Positions 21,723 to 32,748 of a stretch of 64,000 bases of DNA are shown in pieces (positions within the stretch are counted from its first letter, which is position 1; each line of letters begins with the position of its first letter). This DNA comes from Taudactylus pleione. Taxonomy: Eukaryota; Chordata; Amphibia; Anura; Myobatrachidae. The position numbers and the translations under genes are program-made. A model generated the notes under the pieces. That model searched no databases, had not been told where the DNA came from, and saw nothing but the letters and a program-made list of their open reading frames with translations. The DNA is taken from positions 372,001-436,000 of the forward strand of contig JAUIMM010001599.1 in NCBI GenBank assembly GCA_031769625.1. Direction: 5' to 3'.

Positions 21723-21944
21723 TAGAGATGAGCGCAGACACCCGTGTTATGGTTTTGGTTCTAATTCATTGTATTGTTTTGGTTTTGCCAAAACATTCCT
21801 TGAAAATTTAGTTTTGGATATAGAATTTTTTTTTTAAATAATAAAAACAGCTAAAATAATGTAATTTGGGCCTATTTTTTCCTTCAGTATTATTAACCTC
21901 AATAACATTCATTTCCAGTAATTTCCAGTTAATTTTGTTTTCAC
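21723..21944 (-). mobile_element. Old hAT remnant, interrupted by hAT copy 2
   Basis: Starts TAGAGATGAGCG and carries the same 3'-end sequence in reverse orientation. It continues after the inserted copy at 25029-25115, which reads as reverse complement of the CTTTGGCC...TTTAAACTGCC block. The young copy therefore landed inside an old relative. Confidence 0.7.
21937..21944. repeat. 8-bp target duplication, left
   Basis: GTTTTCAC, repeated exactly at 25021-25028. Confidence 0.9.
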
Positions 21945-22199
21945 TAGGGATGAGCAGGTTCGGATTTCTGAAATTTCTGAAATGCGAACACCCCCAAGCC
22001 CCCCCGATCTGAGTCATATCCGAGTCAGGCTCGACTTTTCCGGCCTGACTCGGATCTGAAATCGAGGCAAAACGTCATCATCCAGCCTTCCGGATCTTGC
22101 GGGTTTTGGATTCTATAAAAGGTCCCCGCGTCTGCGCCATTTCTCACTCTGGCTGTGGACAGTGAAGAGGGAGGGTGGGAGCTAGGGCTGGCTGGGCTG

Positions 22200-22440
22200 C
22201 GTTGTGCTGCTGTTGTCCATAGGGGCTGTGACCACTCAGTCCATAGGGGCTGACTGGGCTGTGTTGTGCTGCTGTTGTCCATAGGGGCTGACTGGGCTGT
22301 GTTGTGCTGCTGTCATAGGGGCTGGCTGGGCTGTGTTGTGCAGTCAGTTGTCCATAGGGGCTGTGTCCACTCCAAAGTCTATAGGGGCTGGCTGGACTGT
22401 GTTGTGCAGTGTCTCATAAAGGCTGTAGTCCTACAGGGGT
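22200..22440 (+). repeat. Leader tandem repeat of hAT copy 2
   Basis: Units of about 55-70 bp built on GTCCATAGGGGCTG and GGCTGGGCTGTGTTGTGC. The equivalent in the full-length copy is at about 47700-47945 on the opposite strand. Confidence 0.8.
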
Positions 22441-22559
22441 GCTGTAGTGTTGTCCAGGGGGTGATCTGTGCATCAGGGGTGCTCCCCCAAAGTGCACTCC
22501 TAAAAAAAATATATTTTTTTTCCTGTGTTTGTGAATTGTGTGTGCAGTAGCCGCACGTG

Positions 22560-23880
22560 CATCAACAAAGTAACGCCAAGAGTGCGCCTGTGTCATAAGT
22601 AAAGGGCTGGCTGGCTTGACCATTAAAGGGCGCTGTAACCCCCAAAGTGCACTCCAAAAAAAATAAAAAATAATTTTCTGTGTTTGTGAATTGTGTGCAC
22701 TGTGGCTGCACGTGCATCAACAAAGGAGCAGCACCAAGCATGCGCCTGTGTCATAAGTAAAGGGCCAGCTGGTTTGGCCGTTAAAGGGTGCTGTAACCTC
22801 CAAAGTGCACTCCAAAAAAATATATATTTTTTTGTGTTTGTGAATTGTGTGCACAGTAGCCACACGTGCATCAACAAAGTAGTGCCAAGCGTGCGCCTGT
22901 GTCATAAGTAAAGGGCCAGCTGGCTCGTCTGTTAAAGGGTGGTGTAACCCCCAAAGTGCACTCCAAACAAAATAAAAAATTATTTTCTGTGTTTGTGAAT
23001 TGTGTGCACTGTGGCTGCACATGCATCAACAAAGGAGCAGCGCCAAGCGTGCGTCTGTCTGTTAAAGGGTGGTGTAACCCCCTAAGTGCGCTCCAACAAA
23101 ATAAAATAATCTTTTTTTCTGTTTGTGTGTGAAATGTATGCGCAGTAGTCGCACCTGCTTCCTCAAAGCAGCAGCGCCAAGCATACGTCTGTCTGTTAAA
23201 GGGTGGTGTAACCCCCAAAGTGCACTCCACAAAAAATAAAAAATTCTTCTTTTTTTTCAGTCTTTGTGAATTGTGTGGGCAGTAGCCACACCTGCATCCT
23301 CAAAGCAGCAGCGCCAAGCATGCGTCTGTCTGTTAAAGGGTGGTGTAGCCCCCAAAGTGCGCTCCACAAAAAATTAAAAATTCTTCTTTTTTTTCAGTCT
23401 TTGTGAATTGTGTGAGCTGTAGCCACACCTGCATCCTCAAAGCAGCAGCGCCAAGCATGTGTCTGTCTGTTAAAGGGTGGTGTAGCCCCCAAAGTGCGCT
23501 CCACAAATATTAAAAATTTCTTCTTTTTTTTCTGTCTTTTTGAATTGTGTGGGCTGTAGCCACACCTGCATCCTCAAAGAAGCAGCGCCAAGCGTGCATC
23601 TGTCTGTTAAAGGGTGGTGTAACCGCCAATGTGCACTCCAACAAAAATAAAACATTTTCTTCTGTGTTTGTGAATTGTGTGCACTGTACGTGCATCAACA
23701 AAGGAGCAGCGCCAAGCCTGCGCCTGTGTCCCATAAGTCTGTTAAAGGGTGGTGTAACCCCCAAAGTGCACTCCACAAAAAATAAACAATTCTTTTTTCT
23801 CTGTGTTTGTGTGCGAAATGTATGCGCAGTAGCCGCACGTGCATCAACACAGCAGCAGCACCAAGTGTGCGCCTGTGTCA
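22560..23880 (+). repeat. About 10 tandem units of 120-160 bp inside hAT copy 2
   Basis: Each unit holds CCAAGCGTGCGCCTGTGTCAT, TTAAAGGGTGGTGTAACC, CAAAGTGCACTCCA, an A/T tract, and GTTTGTGAATTGTGTG...GCATCAACAAAG. CCAAG markers fall near 22575, 22733, 22886, 23044, 23181, 23320, 23450, 23590, 23713 and 23860. The full-length copy has only about four or five units (46960-47620), so copy number varies between insertions. Confidence 0.85.
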
Positions 23881-23884
23881 TAAG

Positions 23885-24394
23885 TCAAGGGCCAGTTTGG
23901 ACATCTGGTCTGGACTGAAGGACGTGCCAACAATATCTGACATGTCTACTGTCACTGCATATGATACTGTCACCACTGACAGAATGGTGGAGGATTACAT
24001 TGGTGGCAGCATCCAAGTAGGGATGTCAGACAGTCCATACCTGTACTGGCAGGAAAAAGAGGCAATTTGGAGGCCCCTGTACAAACTGGCTCTATTTTAC
24101 CTGAGTTGCCCCCCCTCCAGTGTGTACTCTGAAAGAGTGTTTAGTGCAGCCGGGAACCTTGTCAGCGAAAGGTGTAGTAGGTTGCTTCCACAAAATGTGG
24201 AGAAGATGATGTTCATAAAAATGAATTATCAACTCTTCCAGGGAGACCAGCCTCCAGAACGTACAGAGGGACCTGTGGTGGTGGATTCCAGTGGGGATGA
24301 ATTAATACTCTGTGAGGATGAGGATGTACACAATACTGAAGAGGGTGAAGAATCGGTGGATGAGGAGGATGAGGACAATATCTTGCCTCCGTAG
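23885..24394 (+). pseudogene. hAT transposase C-terminal remnant
   Basis: Encodes the hAT C-terminal dimerisation region: MVEDYI, PYLYWQEKEAIWRPLYKLA, LSCPPSSVYSERVFSAAGN, LVSER and MMFIKMNYQLF, then a Glu/Asp-rich tail ending ILPP. In intact transposases this region holds subunits together. The upstream BED finger and RNase-H-like core are deleted, so the frame now opens into repeat-derived sequence. The region itself is intact and collinear with the copy on the minus strand at 43831-44469. A truncated dimerisation-only peptide could be translated in principle, but no promoter or start was identified. Confidence 0.85.
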
Positions 24395-25020
24395 AGCCAG
24401 TTTGTGAAGGGACAGATTAATTGCCAGCTTGTTTTGTGGGGGCCCAAACGAACCAATCATTTCAGCCACAGTCATGTGGCAGACCCTGGCGCTGAAATGA
24501 TTGGTTTGTTAAAGTGTGCATGTTCTGTTTATACAACATAAGGGTGGGTGGGAGGGTCCAAGGACAAGTCCATCTTGCGCCTCTTTTTTTTCTTTGCATT
24601 ATGTACTGTTTGGGGCCTAGTTTTTCAAACTGCCATCCTGTCTGCCACTGCATTGTCACTCCTAGATGGGCCACGTGTTTGTGCCGCCCACGTGTGTCGC
24701 TTAGCATAGTCATCCAGCTACCTCGGTGCAACCTTTTGGACATAAAAACACTATTGTAAGGTGTGAGGTGTTCAGAATAGACTGTAAATGAATGGAAATT
24801 AAGGTTTTTGAGGTTAGTAATAGCATAGGAGCAGAAAAACCCACAAATTCTGTGATTTTAGCTGTTTTTATGCTTTTTAAAAAAAATACAGATCCAAAAC
24901 ACAAAACCCAGAACACAAAACACGGAAGGGTGGTTTTGGCAAAACCAATCCAGATCCAAAACACGAAGAAAGATCCAGATCCAAAACCAAAACACGAAAA
25001 GTGGCCAGTGCATACCCCTA

Positions 25021-25028
25021 GTTTTCAC
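25021..25028. repeat. 8-bp target duplication, right
   Basis: GTTTTCAC, identical to 21937-21944. Confidence 0.9.
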
Positions 25029-25135
25029 CCATATTGGCCAAAGGCTGCAGAGAGCTAACTGGCTAAACTAAGTGACAGAGCAGTGGTACAAACACATGGC
25101 AGTTTAAAAAAGAATATATTACATGTAGGAACAGA

Positions 25136-25656
25136 GGGCCTGAATCAGCAAGGAGCGCACATGCTAATACATATGCAATCGGTCGATGTTTGTGCTCTGC
25201 ACATGCGTATGCATCGCAGAGCACGTGCGCAAACTAGCAACTGCTATGGGAACTGCGATTGATGAGGCTACGCAGATTGACAGGAAGTGCCATTTGTGGG
25301 TGGTGACGAGGGGGTGGTCGGGCTAATGTAGACATGCCAATGCTTTTCAACACCGTTGCAGGGTCATGCATAAATTAGCTACTGCATGGCCATAAGCAGC
25401 CATAGCACTGATAGCGTGCATAGCTGGTAGCAATTTCTGAGTAAGGTCAGGGCTTGTGCAAGTGTGCATATGGGTCCGATGTTACCGATGGTTTTGCTAT
25501 GTTCCCCTAGTATACGGATGTGACTAAGGGGAAGTGGGCGTCCTTATGTCAGGATGTGATCGCAATGTGAATGCAAACATTTAAATAGCACCGCTGATAT
25601 TAGCAACTGCGGTGTATGCGTATAAGCTGAATAGTGATCCATAGTGAATCAGGCCC
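25136..25656. mobile_element. MITE, GGGCCTGAATCAG family, 521 bp
   Basis: Termini GGGCCTGAATCAGC / TAGTGAATCAGGCCC, with AGA duplicated at 25133-25135 and 25657-25659. CpG-containing non-coding interior. Confidence 0.8.
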
Positions 25657-25659
25657 AGA

Positions 25660-26296
25660 ATGGCACAGCAGTTGCAGATAGAGTGGCAGTATAATATAAA
25701 CTATACAATGTTTTAAGTGTTAATTTTTTTTTTTTTTAAATGACATGGGTTTCTCCTCCCAAGCATAACCAGCCCAGGGCTTTTTGAGCCAGTCCTGGTT
25801 CAAAAAATTTGAGGAAAAAATGTGTAGTGGTCCCTCGTATTTAAAGAACCAGCACCTGGCTCTTGGATCTGGCACTGGTTCTAAAAATACAGGAAAGAGT
25901 AAACAGTATTTTTAGAACCAGCACTCCATTATCGGGTGGGCAATGCCAATGCCAGAGTACACACTAGAAGCAGTTCCCCAGGCCAATGCATTCAACCCCT
26001 TACTAACCAGCCCAGGATGGGGATTCTTGAGAAAGTGGGGACCTCCCCAATAAATGGGTCAGCCTCATGAGTGTACCCCAGGCCGGGGCTGAAGCACCCC
26101 TGGTTGGGGGGTTGATAGGTGTAAAGAATAGATTTAACCTAATATTATCTCCCACTGACAATAACATTATGGTTATATTGTCTTTTATTTTAGGACTACA
26201 GGTTCCAGCAAGCCTCCCCTGCATGCCGGTACTTTGTGAACAACAAGTACTAGCATGCAGGGCAGTGGGGGTGAATAAACGCCCGTGTGCTCCTTA
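25660..26296. other. Unrecognised insertion or flank
   Basis: A T-tract, then AACCAGCACC-type words in both orientations around 25750-25920. Near 26190-26265 is GGACTACAGGTTCCAGCA with an imperfect hairpin CTGCATGCCGGTACTT / AAGTACTAGCATGCAG. Satellite resumes at about 26297. No transposon family or gene identified. Confidence 0.4.
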
Positions 26297-27840
26297 GGCC
26301 CACAATCTTCTTTATTCAGTATGTCTTTGGGCCACACATGTACAGTGAATCACCACAGGTGCATTTAGTTATGGAAATTCAAGCTTAAACTGAGCTTTAC
26401 TAAACTTGCTCTGAAGAGCAGAGAAGGAAACTGGACATTCTATGGATCAGTTCCATAATTAAACTGCTGTCTTTCTTATAGGTTATTTACTGTGATGCTC
26501 TCTTAATTGTAGATATTTTTACTGAGATGCGCTCTGTATTGGTACAAGGTTTATTTAACCAGCCACATGTCGATTATTGAACTAGTTAGATGAGTTGGTT
26601 CTTAATTTATCTAGCTAGAGTTACCATCACCCTAGATCTCTCTTAGTTAGCCAAGTGTTATGATTAGTGTTTAGGTTTCTGTGATCTTAAAACCAATTGA
26701 AGAAAAATAACTACATATACCTGCACCAATTTGTACAAACCAATAGAGACCAAAGATATTTGTAAGAACATAAATAACCAATAAATGAATGAATAATAAA
26801 CAATATCTGTTTTTATATATAAATGAATACAAATAAATGAATAATAAACATCATCTATTTTTATATATAAATGAATACAAAGTTATGTTTGAAGGTACTG
26901 GCAAGTCGCTACCAACCTTGATCTGTGGTGATTAGAGGAATAGAGAAAGATGCTGTACTTGGTCTGTCACTAGTCTGCCGTCTGCTGGACGTTCTGGAGT
27001 GCAGTCCTGTAGTGTTGTCTGCATAGAATACATTTTATAGATCTATGACCTTTAATTTATAGCTAATATTGTAGCATATTATATGAAATTGCCAATAACC
27101 TCTCTTGCTCAGTTGCACTATACTGAAGAAAAGTAAGGTTATTGTCAGTGAGAGTAAATTAACTTTTTTCACACAAGAGCATAATATGCAATCATGGATC
27201 CCAAAAGCAAACTTTGGGAGGATGTCCTTATGCTCCTTAGGCCCACAATCTTCTCTATTCAGTATGCCTTTAGTCCACAAATGTACAGTGATGTACCACG
27301 GGGGTCATTCAGTTATGGAAAATTTAACTTGAATTGAACTTTTCTAAATTTGTTTCGAAAGGCAGAGAAGGAACATGGAGAGCTGATGGTTTAGTGTCAC
27401 CAGTAAACTGCAGTCTGTATTGTAGATTTTGTTACTTTGATGCTCTCTGTATTGTAGATTTTTTGTTAATATGCTCGCTATATTGGAACAAGGTTAAAAA
27501 ATAGAGCAATATGTCAATTTGTGAACCAGTTAGATGAATTGGTTCTGAAGTTATCTAGCTAGAGTTACCATCATTCTTGATAGCCAGGTTTTATGATTTT
27601 TATTCAGGTTTCAGTGATCTTAAAACCAGACTTTATGTCACAAATCAGTCCTGAATTATAATGAAATAACTACATTTACCTGCACCAATTTGAACAAATT
27701 AATGGAGGCCAAAGGTGTTTGTAGGAATTAGTAAAAACATAAAAAACCTATAAATGAATAGTAAACGATATTTGTTTTCATACAGTATATAAATGAATGC
27801 AAAATGTTATGTTTAAAGCTGCTTGCATGTCATTACAAAC
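26297..27840 (+). repeat. Satellite, diverged monomers
   Basis: About two diverged monomers, with the CTACCAACCTTG anchor at 26911 and the common blocks (GCATAGAATACATTTTATA, GAACCAGTTAGATGAATTGG). More diverged from each other than the units right of 52.8 kb. Confidence 0.85.
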
Positions 27841-27843
27841 CTA

Positions 27844-28436
27844 GGAGCTAATTCAGACCTGGTCACAAGCGGCCGCTCCCTCGTAAGTGGCCGATGTTAA
27901 GCGACCGCGCATGCGCTACACTTTGTGCTGCGCGTGCACAAACTACTCAGAGCGATCGGAATCCAATCACTCACCAAGCAAAGATAGCCCAGTGTATTGA
28001 GTGACAGGAGAGACCGTTTGTGGGTGGTAACAGGGGCAGGACACTAATAATGGGGGAGTGGAGGTGCAAACGCAGGCATGCCTGAGTGTTGCAACGCCAT
28101 TTCCAAGGCATGCATAAATAACAGACAGCCTCAAAGTAGACGTCACCAGTCTTTTTTTTAAACCGAAATCCTCGCAGTGCTTGCGGTAGGGTAAGGCAAC
28201 CACAAGCGCTGCGAGCCCTTATGATGGTCCTCGATGTACCAATGTTTTAATACACTTCCTTAAGATGACTTGCGCTAGTGGGTGTCTCTACATATTCTAA
28301 TGGGTTTCTGCATACACAAAGTGATCGCTCGCACAGACAAAGTGGGCGTGCTTATGCCTTTCCGAGCGAGCGCCTGCAATGGCGTTGCTTTGCCGAATTT
28401 GCATACCCTGGGTGCGAGCGGCTCTGAATCAGGTCC
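27844..28436. mobile_element. MITE, GGGCCTGATTCAG family, 593 bp, in satellite
   Basis: Termini GGAGCTAATTCAGACCTGG / CGGCTCTGAATCAGGTCC, with CTA duplicated at 27841-27843 and 28437-28439. The flanking satellite is continuous across it (compare ACCTAGTGTACTATAGG at 20000-20014). Confidence 0.85.
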
Positions 28437-28852
28437 CTAGTGTACTATATGTGATGGTTAGTGGAGTAGAGGATGAAATTGCACTTAGTATGTCACTAGT
28501 CTGCCCTTTGCTGGATGTTCTGAAGTGCAGTCCTGTAGTGTTGTCTGCATAGAATACATTTTATATACCTACGACCGTTCATACACTTCCCATACTGTAG
28601 CTTTAGGTGAGAAACTGTCAAAAATCTCCCTTGCCCAGTTACACTAGACTGAGGAAAAGCAGTGTTTTTGTCAGTGGGAGTGTATGAACTAATTTTATCT
28701 ACAAAGACATATATGCATTCATCACATCCTAAACTATAATTTGGGAGGATGTCCCTCTGATCCTGAGACCCACAATCTCTTCTACTGTATGTAGTTTTGA
28801 TATATGATTCAATCAATAACCTACAATACGTCGCCGAGTAACTCTAGACTTA
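28437..28852 (+). repeat. Satellite monomer segment
   Basis: Continues the satellite to CTCTAGACTTA, where the next insertion starts. Confidence 0.85.
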
Positions 28853-30512
28853 TGAGTTTAAAAATGCAGAGAGAATCCGTACTGATCCTTGTTGGTAGTT
28901 TTGTTCTTAGCCCTCTTCACCCTTCCTCTTGATTTATATACCTGGTGTAAATATTCACCAATTTATAAACAATTTAATCTTTCCGTAATTCTTAGGAAAG
29001 AAAGTGGAGTAAAATGGTGCTGCCCTGCTCACGAGTTGAGTACTGGTTAAGAAAAATAAAAAAGTAGTGAGACTAGTGGGTGCACTCTCAGGTGAATAGG
29101 GAAAAAGGGAAGCTAGGCTCTATTAGTGTTTGTATTACAATAACATCATAATTAATAAAAACTAACTTTTATTTGCACATTTAAAAAATTTTTATTAAAA
29201 ATTAAAGAGATAGTGTATAAAGTAGGAAAGGAGTATGGTTAAACAATCCTTATTAGATCGCTGGGTCACTTGTTAGTGATCTATATATTTACTGAAACAC
29301 AGGTTGTGTTAATCTGCTTGTTCATTTCTTCTAAAGCTCAAGATTTACTATTTACCAAAGCAAAGCAGATATTCTGTATCATAAGTCAGTAGCAGCGTTT
29401 GTTGCAAACAATATTTGATACAATGTAATTGTTCTTTATATAGTGGATGTTCTATCTGCATAGAGATAATTTCTCAGCAGTAATTTATATCTTGTCTCTA
29501 TTATTTGAATCTGTTAGACAGATGGTTATTAGTAAAGTTGATTTACCCCTCTGTTTAGAGTACATTCACTGCTACATATATCCACATACAGTTAACCCTG
29601 TGTTGTCACAGTCCATTATTCATGCATGTTCTGCTGTTGTTTAATTATGACATTATGATTGAACAGTCTCATGCATATGTCAAATGTAGTCTAGTGCAAT
29701 AATATTCTATGCCTATTATAAATGATTTGTATATACTATTAGTCACCACTGTATTTAACATTTATGCCCAACATTAATTTTTTTGCAAATTGAATGAAGT
29801 AGAGTATTGTAGAGTGACTGTGAGCACTAGTCTCGTGCTATCGTCAGAGATGGTGAGCACATTTGAACCTTTCATGTCATATTGTGCTGTATCATTCAAT
29901 ACATTCATACAAATTTGTTAGTGGTCTTCAATGTCTGTCTATTAATCTAATCGTCATATAGCTTTATTCTCAATGTATTTGTTACAGATATGTAACAGAC
30001 CTATGTTAATACTGTTCAATGTGGGACTGTTAATATCAGTGGTGTATTCAATATTAATTGGCACAGTAAAGCACTTGTATCATGCAATATTAATTAAGCA
30101 TGTTTTGACTGTATCACTGACGATGTCTGGCATATGTGTGAGCGGCACTTGTTGCAGCTCATTCCCATAGTTAGTATCACTGCTGTATTATAGCGTGCAA
30201 CGGATCTGCTTATTAGAACAACTCAGTGTGGACATGTGCGTCCCTGTGACCCAGCAGTCTCAGGTGCCAATGCGCATTTCACCGGATGTCCGGCTTCCTC
30301 AGGGCAAGCCGAGCGCTTGGCCTTGCTTAGTTTAAATCTCCATTCCTTGGCAAATGTTGTTAGGGGGCGTGTATGCCTGATCTAAGACAGCCGCAGTTGA
30401 TAAGTATATATCTTGGCTTATGTTTTGAGATATGGTCATATTCTTTGGAATAACCTATTGTATGTTATTACAGCAAGGTTATTCATAAAATTCTTAATTT
30501 TTGTTTTTATTC
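28853..30512 (-). mobile_element. Penelope-LTR-like element in satellite, 1.66 kb
   Basis: Non-coding, AT-rich. The satellite segment from about ATATGA to CTCTAGACTTA is present on both sides (about 28803-28852 and 30513-30563; 39 of the central 43 bases match), so it acts like a target duplication of about 50 bp. It carries the CTGAGGAA-hairpin-GAAATGC motif on the minus strand at 30274-30302, placed as in the Penelope pseudo-LTRs. No RT or endonuclease sequence. The boundaries are visible; the family call is inference. Confidence 0.55.
30274..30302 (-). ncRNA. TGANGAAG...GAAATGC motif, occurrence 3
   Basis: On the minus strand: CTGAGGAA, stem GCCGG, loop ACAT, stem CCGGT, GAAATGC. CTGANGA and GAAA are the conserved hammerhead core strings; an extra A precedes the stem. 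Confidence 0.4.
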
Positions 30513-31193
30513 ATATGAAACAATCAATAACCTACAGTACCTGTCCGAGTAACTCTAGACTTAGTAAAAGTAATGTTGTTGTCTGTCGGAGTGAAAAAAC
30601 TATTTTTTTTCATAAAACATAATATGAAATCATGGAGCCAGAAAGCAATATTTGGGAAGATGTGTTTCTGGTCCTGGGGCCAACAAACTTCTTTATTTAT
30701 TATGTCTTTGGCCCAAACATGTAAAGTTTCAACATGGGGGCATTCCATTATGAAAATTAAAGTTTAAATTAAGCTTCACTAAACTTCCCCAGAAAAGCAC
30801 AGAAGGGAACTGGAGATCCTATGAATCTGTGTCACCACAAAACTGCTGTCTATATTTTACATTTATTTACTGTGCTGCTCTCTATATTGTAGATTTTATA
30901 CAGTGATTCTTTCTGTATTGGAATGTTAATCATTAGAGCAACAATATATGAACCAGTTAGATGAATTGGTTCGGAATTTATCTAGCTAGCGTTACCTTCA
31001 CTCTAGATCTCACCTAGATAGCCAAGTTTTATGATTCATTTTCATGTTTCAGTGATCTTAAAACTAAACTTTATGTCACAAATCAGTTCTGAATTAAAGA
31101 GAAATAATTACATATACCTGCACCAATCCGAACAATTCAAAGAAGGCTAAAAATATTTGTAAAACTTAGTAAGAACATAACATTCTTATAAAT
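30513..31193 (+). repeat. Satellite monomer segment
   Basis: Continuous with the satellite family; ends within TTATAAAT, the target of the next insertion. Confidence 0.85.
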
Positions 31194-31554
31194 CAGGGAT
31201 GGGGAACCTCAGGCCCGGGGGCCGTATAAGACCCCCAGAATCATTTGGTGCGGCCCTCTGAGCTTTTTTCTGCTAGCCTCTTCTGGCTAGTAGGGTGCCT
31301 AGATTGGGACCCTGCAGCAAGAATCTATTCAGCAGTGCCATCTGGAGCATCAGGATGCGTCAAACGGTCACATTGCTGCCCTTTCAGCTACCCGAAGCAT
31401 CCTCAGGATGCTCCAGGCATTGGTGTAATAACTGGCAATTGTGGTTGCACCACCGTGTGACATCACATGGAGGGGGCGTGGCCTGCACTGGGCCCTCAAA
31501 TAATGTTATATATATTAATATGGCCCTCGAACGAGAAAAGGTTCCCCACCCCTG
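31194..31554. mobile_element. Non-autonomous hAT element, 361 bp
   Basis: Termini CAGGGATGGGGAACCT / AGGTTCCCCACCCCTG, with a perfect 8-bp duplication TTATAAAT at 31186-31193 and 31555-31562. A different hAT subfamily (CAGGGGTGGGGAACCT) from the ZBED-type copies. Non-coding interior. Confidence 0.92.
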
Positions 31555-32748
31555 TTATAAATTAATGGAAAATAACATTTGTTTTTATGTATAAATAAAA
31601 ACAAAATGTTATGTTTAAAGCTACTAGAATGTCTTTACCAACCTTGTCTACCATAGGTGGTGGTTAGAGTAATGGAGGAAAATGTTGCACTTGGTCTGTC
31701 ACTAGTCTGCCCTCTGCTGGTCATTCTGAAGTTCAGTCCTGTAGTGTTGTCTGCATAGAATACATTTTATATAACTACAACTGTTCATACACTTCCCATA
31801 CTGTAGCTTTAGGTAAGAAATTGTCAATAACCTCCCTTGCCCAGTTAAGATTGTGGAAATGTAATGTTGTTGTCACTGAGAGTAAATTCACTTTATTCTC
31901 ACAAGTACTTAGTATGCAATCATGAAGGCCAAAGCAAAATTTGGGAAGATGTCCGTATGCGCCTCAGGCCCACAATCTTCTCTATTCAGTATGTCTTTGG
32001 GACACAAATGTACAGTGATGTACCATGGGGGGTATTCAGTAATGGAAATGAAGCTTGAATTGAGCTTTAGTGAACTTGATTACATATTGAGAGCTGATGT
32101 TTTAGTGACACCATTAAACTGCTGTCTGTATTGTAGATCTTTTACTGTACTCTGTATTGTAGATTTTTTTTGTTGTGATGCTCTCTGTATTGTAACAAGG
32201 TTAATAAATAGAGCAATATGTCAATTTGAGAGCCAGTTAGATGAATTAGTTCTGAATTTCTCTAGCTAGAGTTACCATCATTCTAGATCCCACCTAGATA
32301 GCCTAGTTTTATGATTAGTAATCAGGTTTCAGTGATCTTTAAACTAAATTATACTGAAATAACTACATATACTTGCACTAAACCAAACAAATTAATTGAG
32401 GCCAAAGCTTGTTGTCAGTGGGAGTGGATGAACTAATTTTATCTACAAGAATATAATATGTAATCAACGCATCCCAAACTAAAATTTGTGAGGCTTATCC
32501 TCTGCTCCTGAGACCCACAAACTCTTCTGATTTGTATGTCTTTGGGCCACACACGTACAGTGATTCACCACTGGGGCATTAATTTATGGAAATTAAAGCT
32601 TAAAATGAGCTTTACTAAACTTGCTCTGAAGAGCAGAGAAGGGACTTGGAGAGCTGATGGATCAGTGTCACTAGTGTAATGCTGACTGCATTATATACAG
32701 TATAACTTACTGTGATGCTTTCTTTATAGGTTCAGGGTTAATTGAACT
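31555..32748 (+). repeat. Satellite monomers
   Basis: Satellite resumes, with an ACCAACCTTG anchor at 31637, and runs to AATTGAACT at 32740-32748, where the Penelope-like element is inserted. Confidence 0.85.

Larger units (their letters stand above)
21945..25020 (+). mobile_element. hAT transposon copy 2, internally deleted, 3.08 kb
   Basis: Termini TAGGGATGAGCAGG (left) and CATACCCCTA (right), with a perfect 8-bp duplication GTTTTCAC. It keeps the GC-rich leader, two sets of tandem repeats (22200-22440 and 22560-23880) and the 3' third of the transposase frame. The BED finger and catalytic core present in the copy at 43257-48193 are absent. The deletion junction at about 23890 lies in AGGGCCAGTTTGGAC, where the repeat sequence AGGGCCAG meets transposase sequence; short homology probably drove the loss. 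Confidence 0.92.

Noticed and set aside
22560..23880. CRISPR-like array
   Set aside because: Units are contiguous 120-160-bp tandem repeats without spacers, inside a eukaryotic hAT element.
26190..26270. Exon-like context (TTTTATTTTAGGACTACAG)
   Set aside because: A polypyrimidine-AG string precedes a hairpin, but no open frame with a recognisable domain follows and satellite begins directly after.
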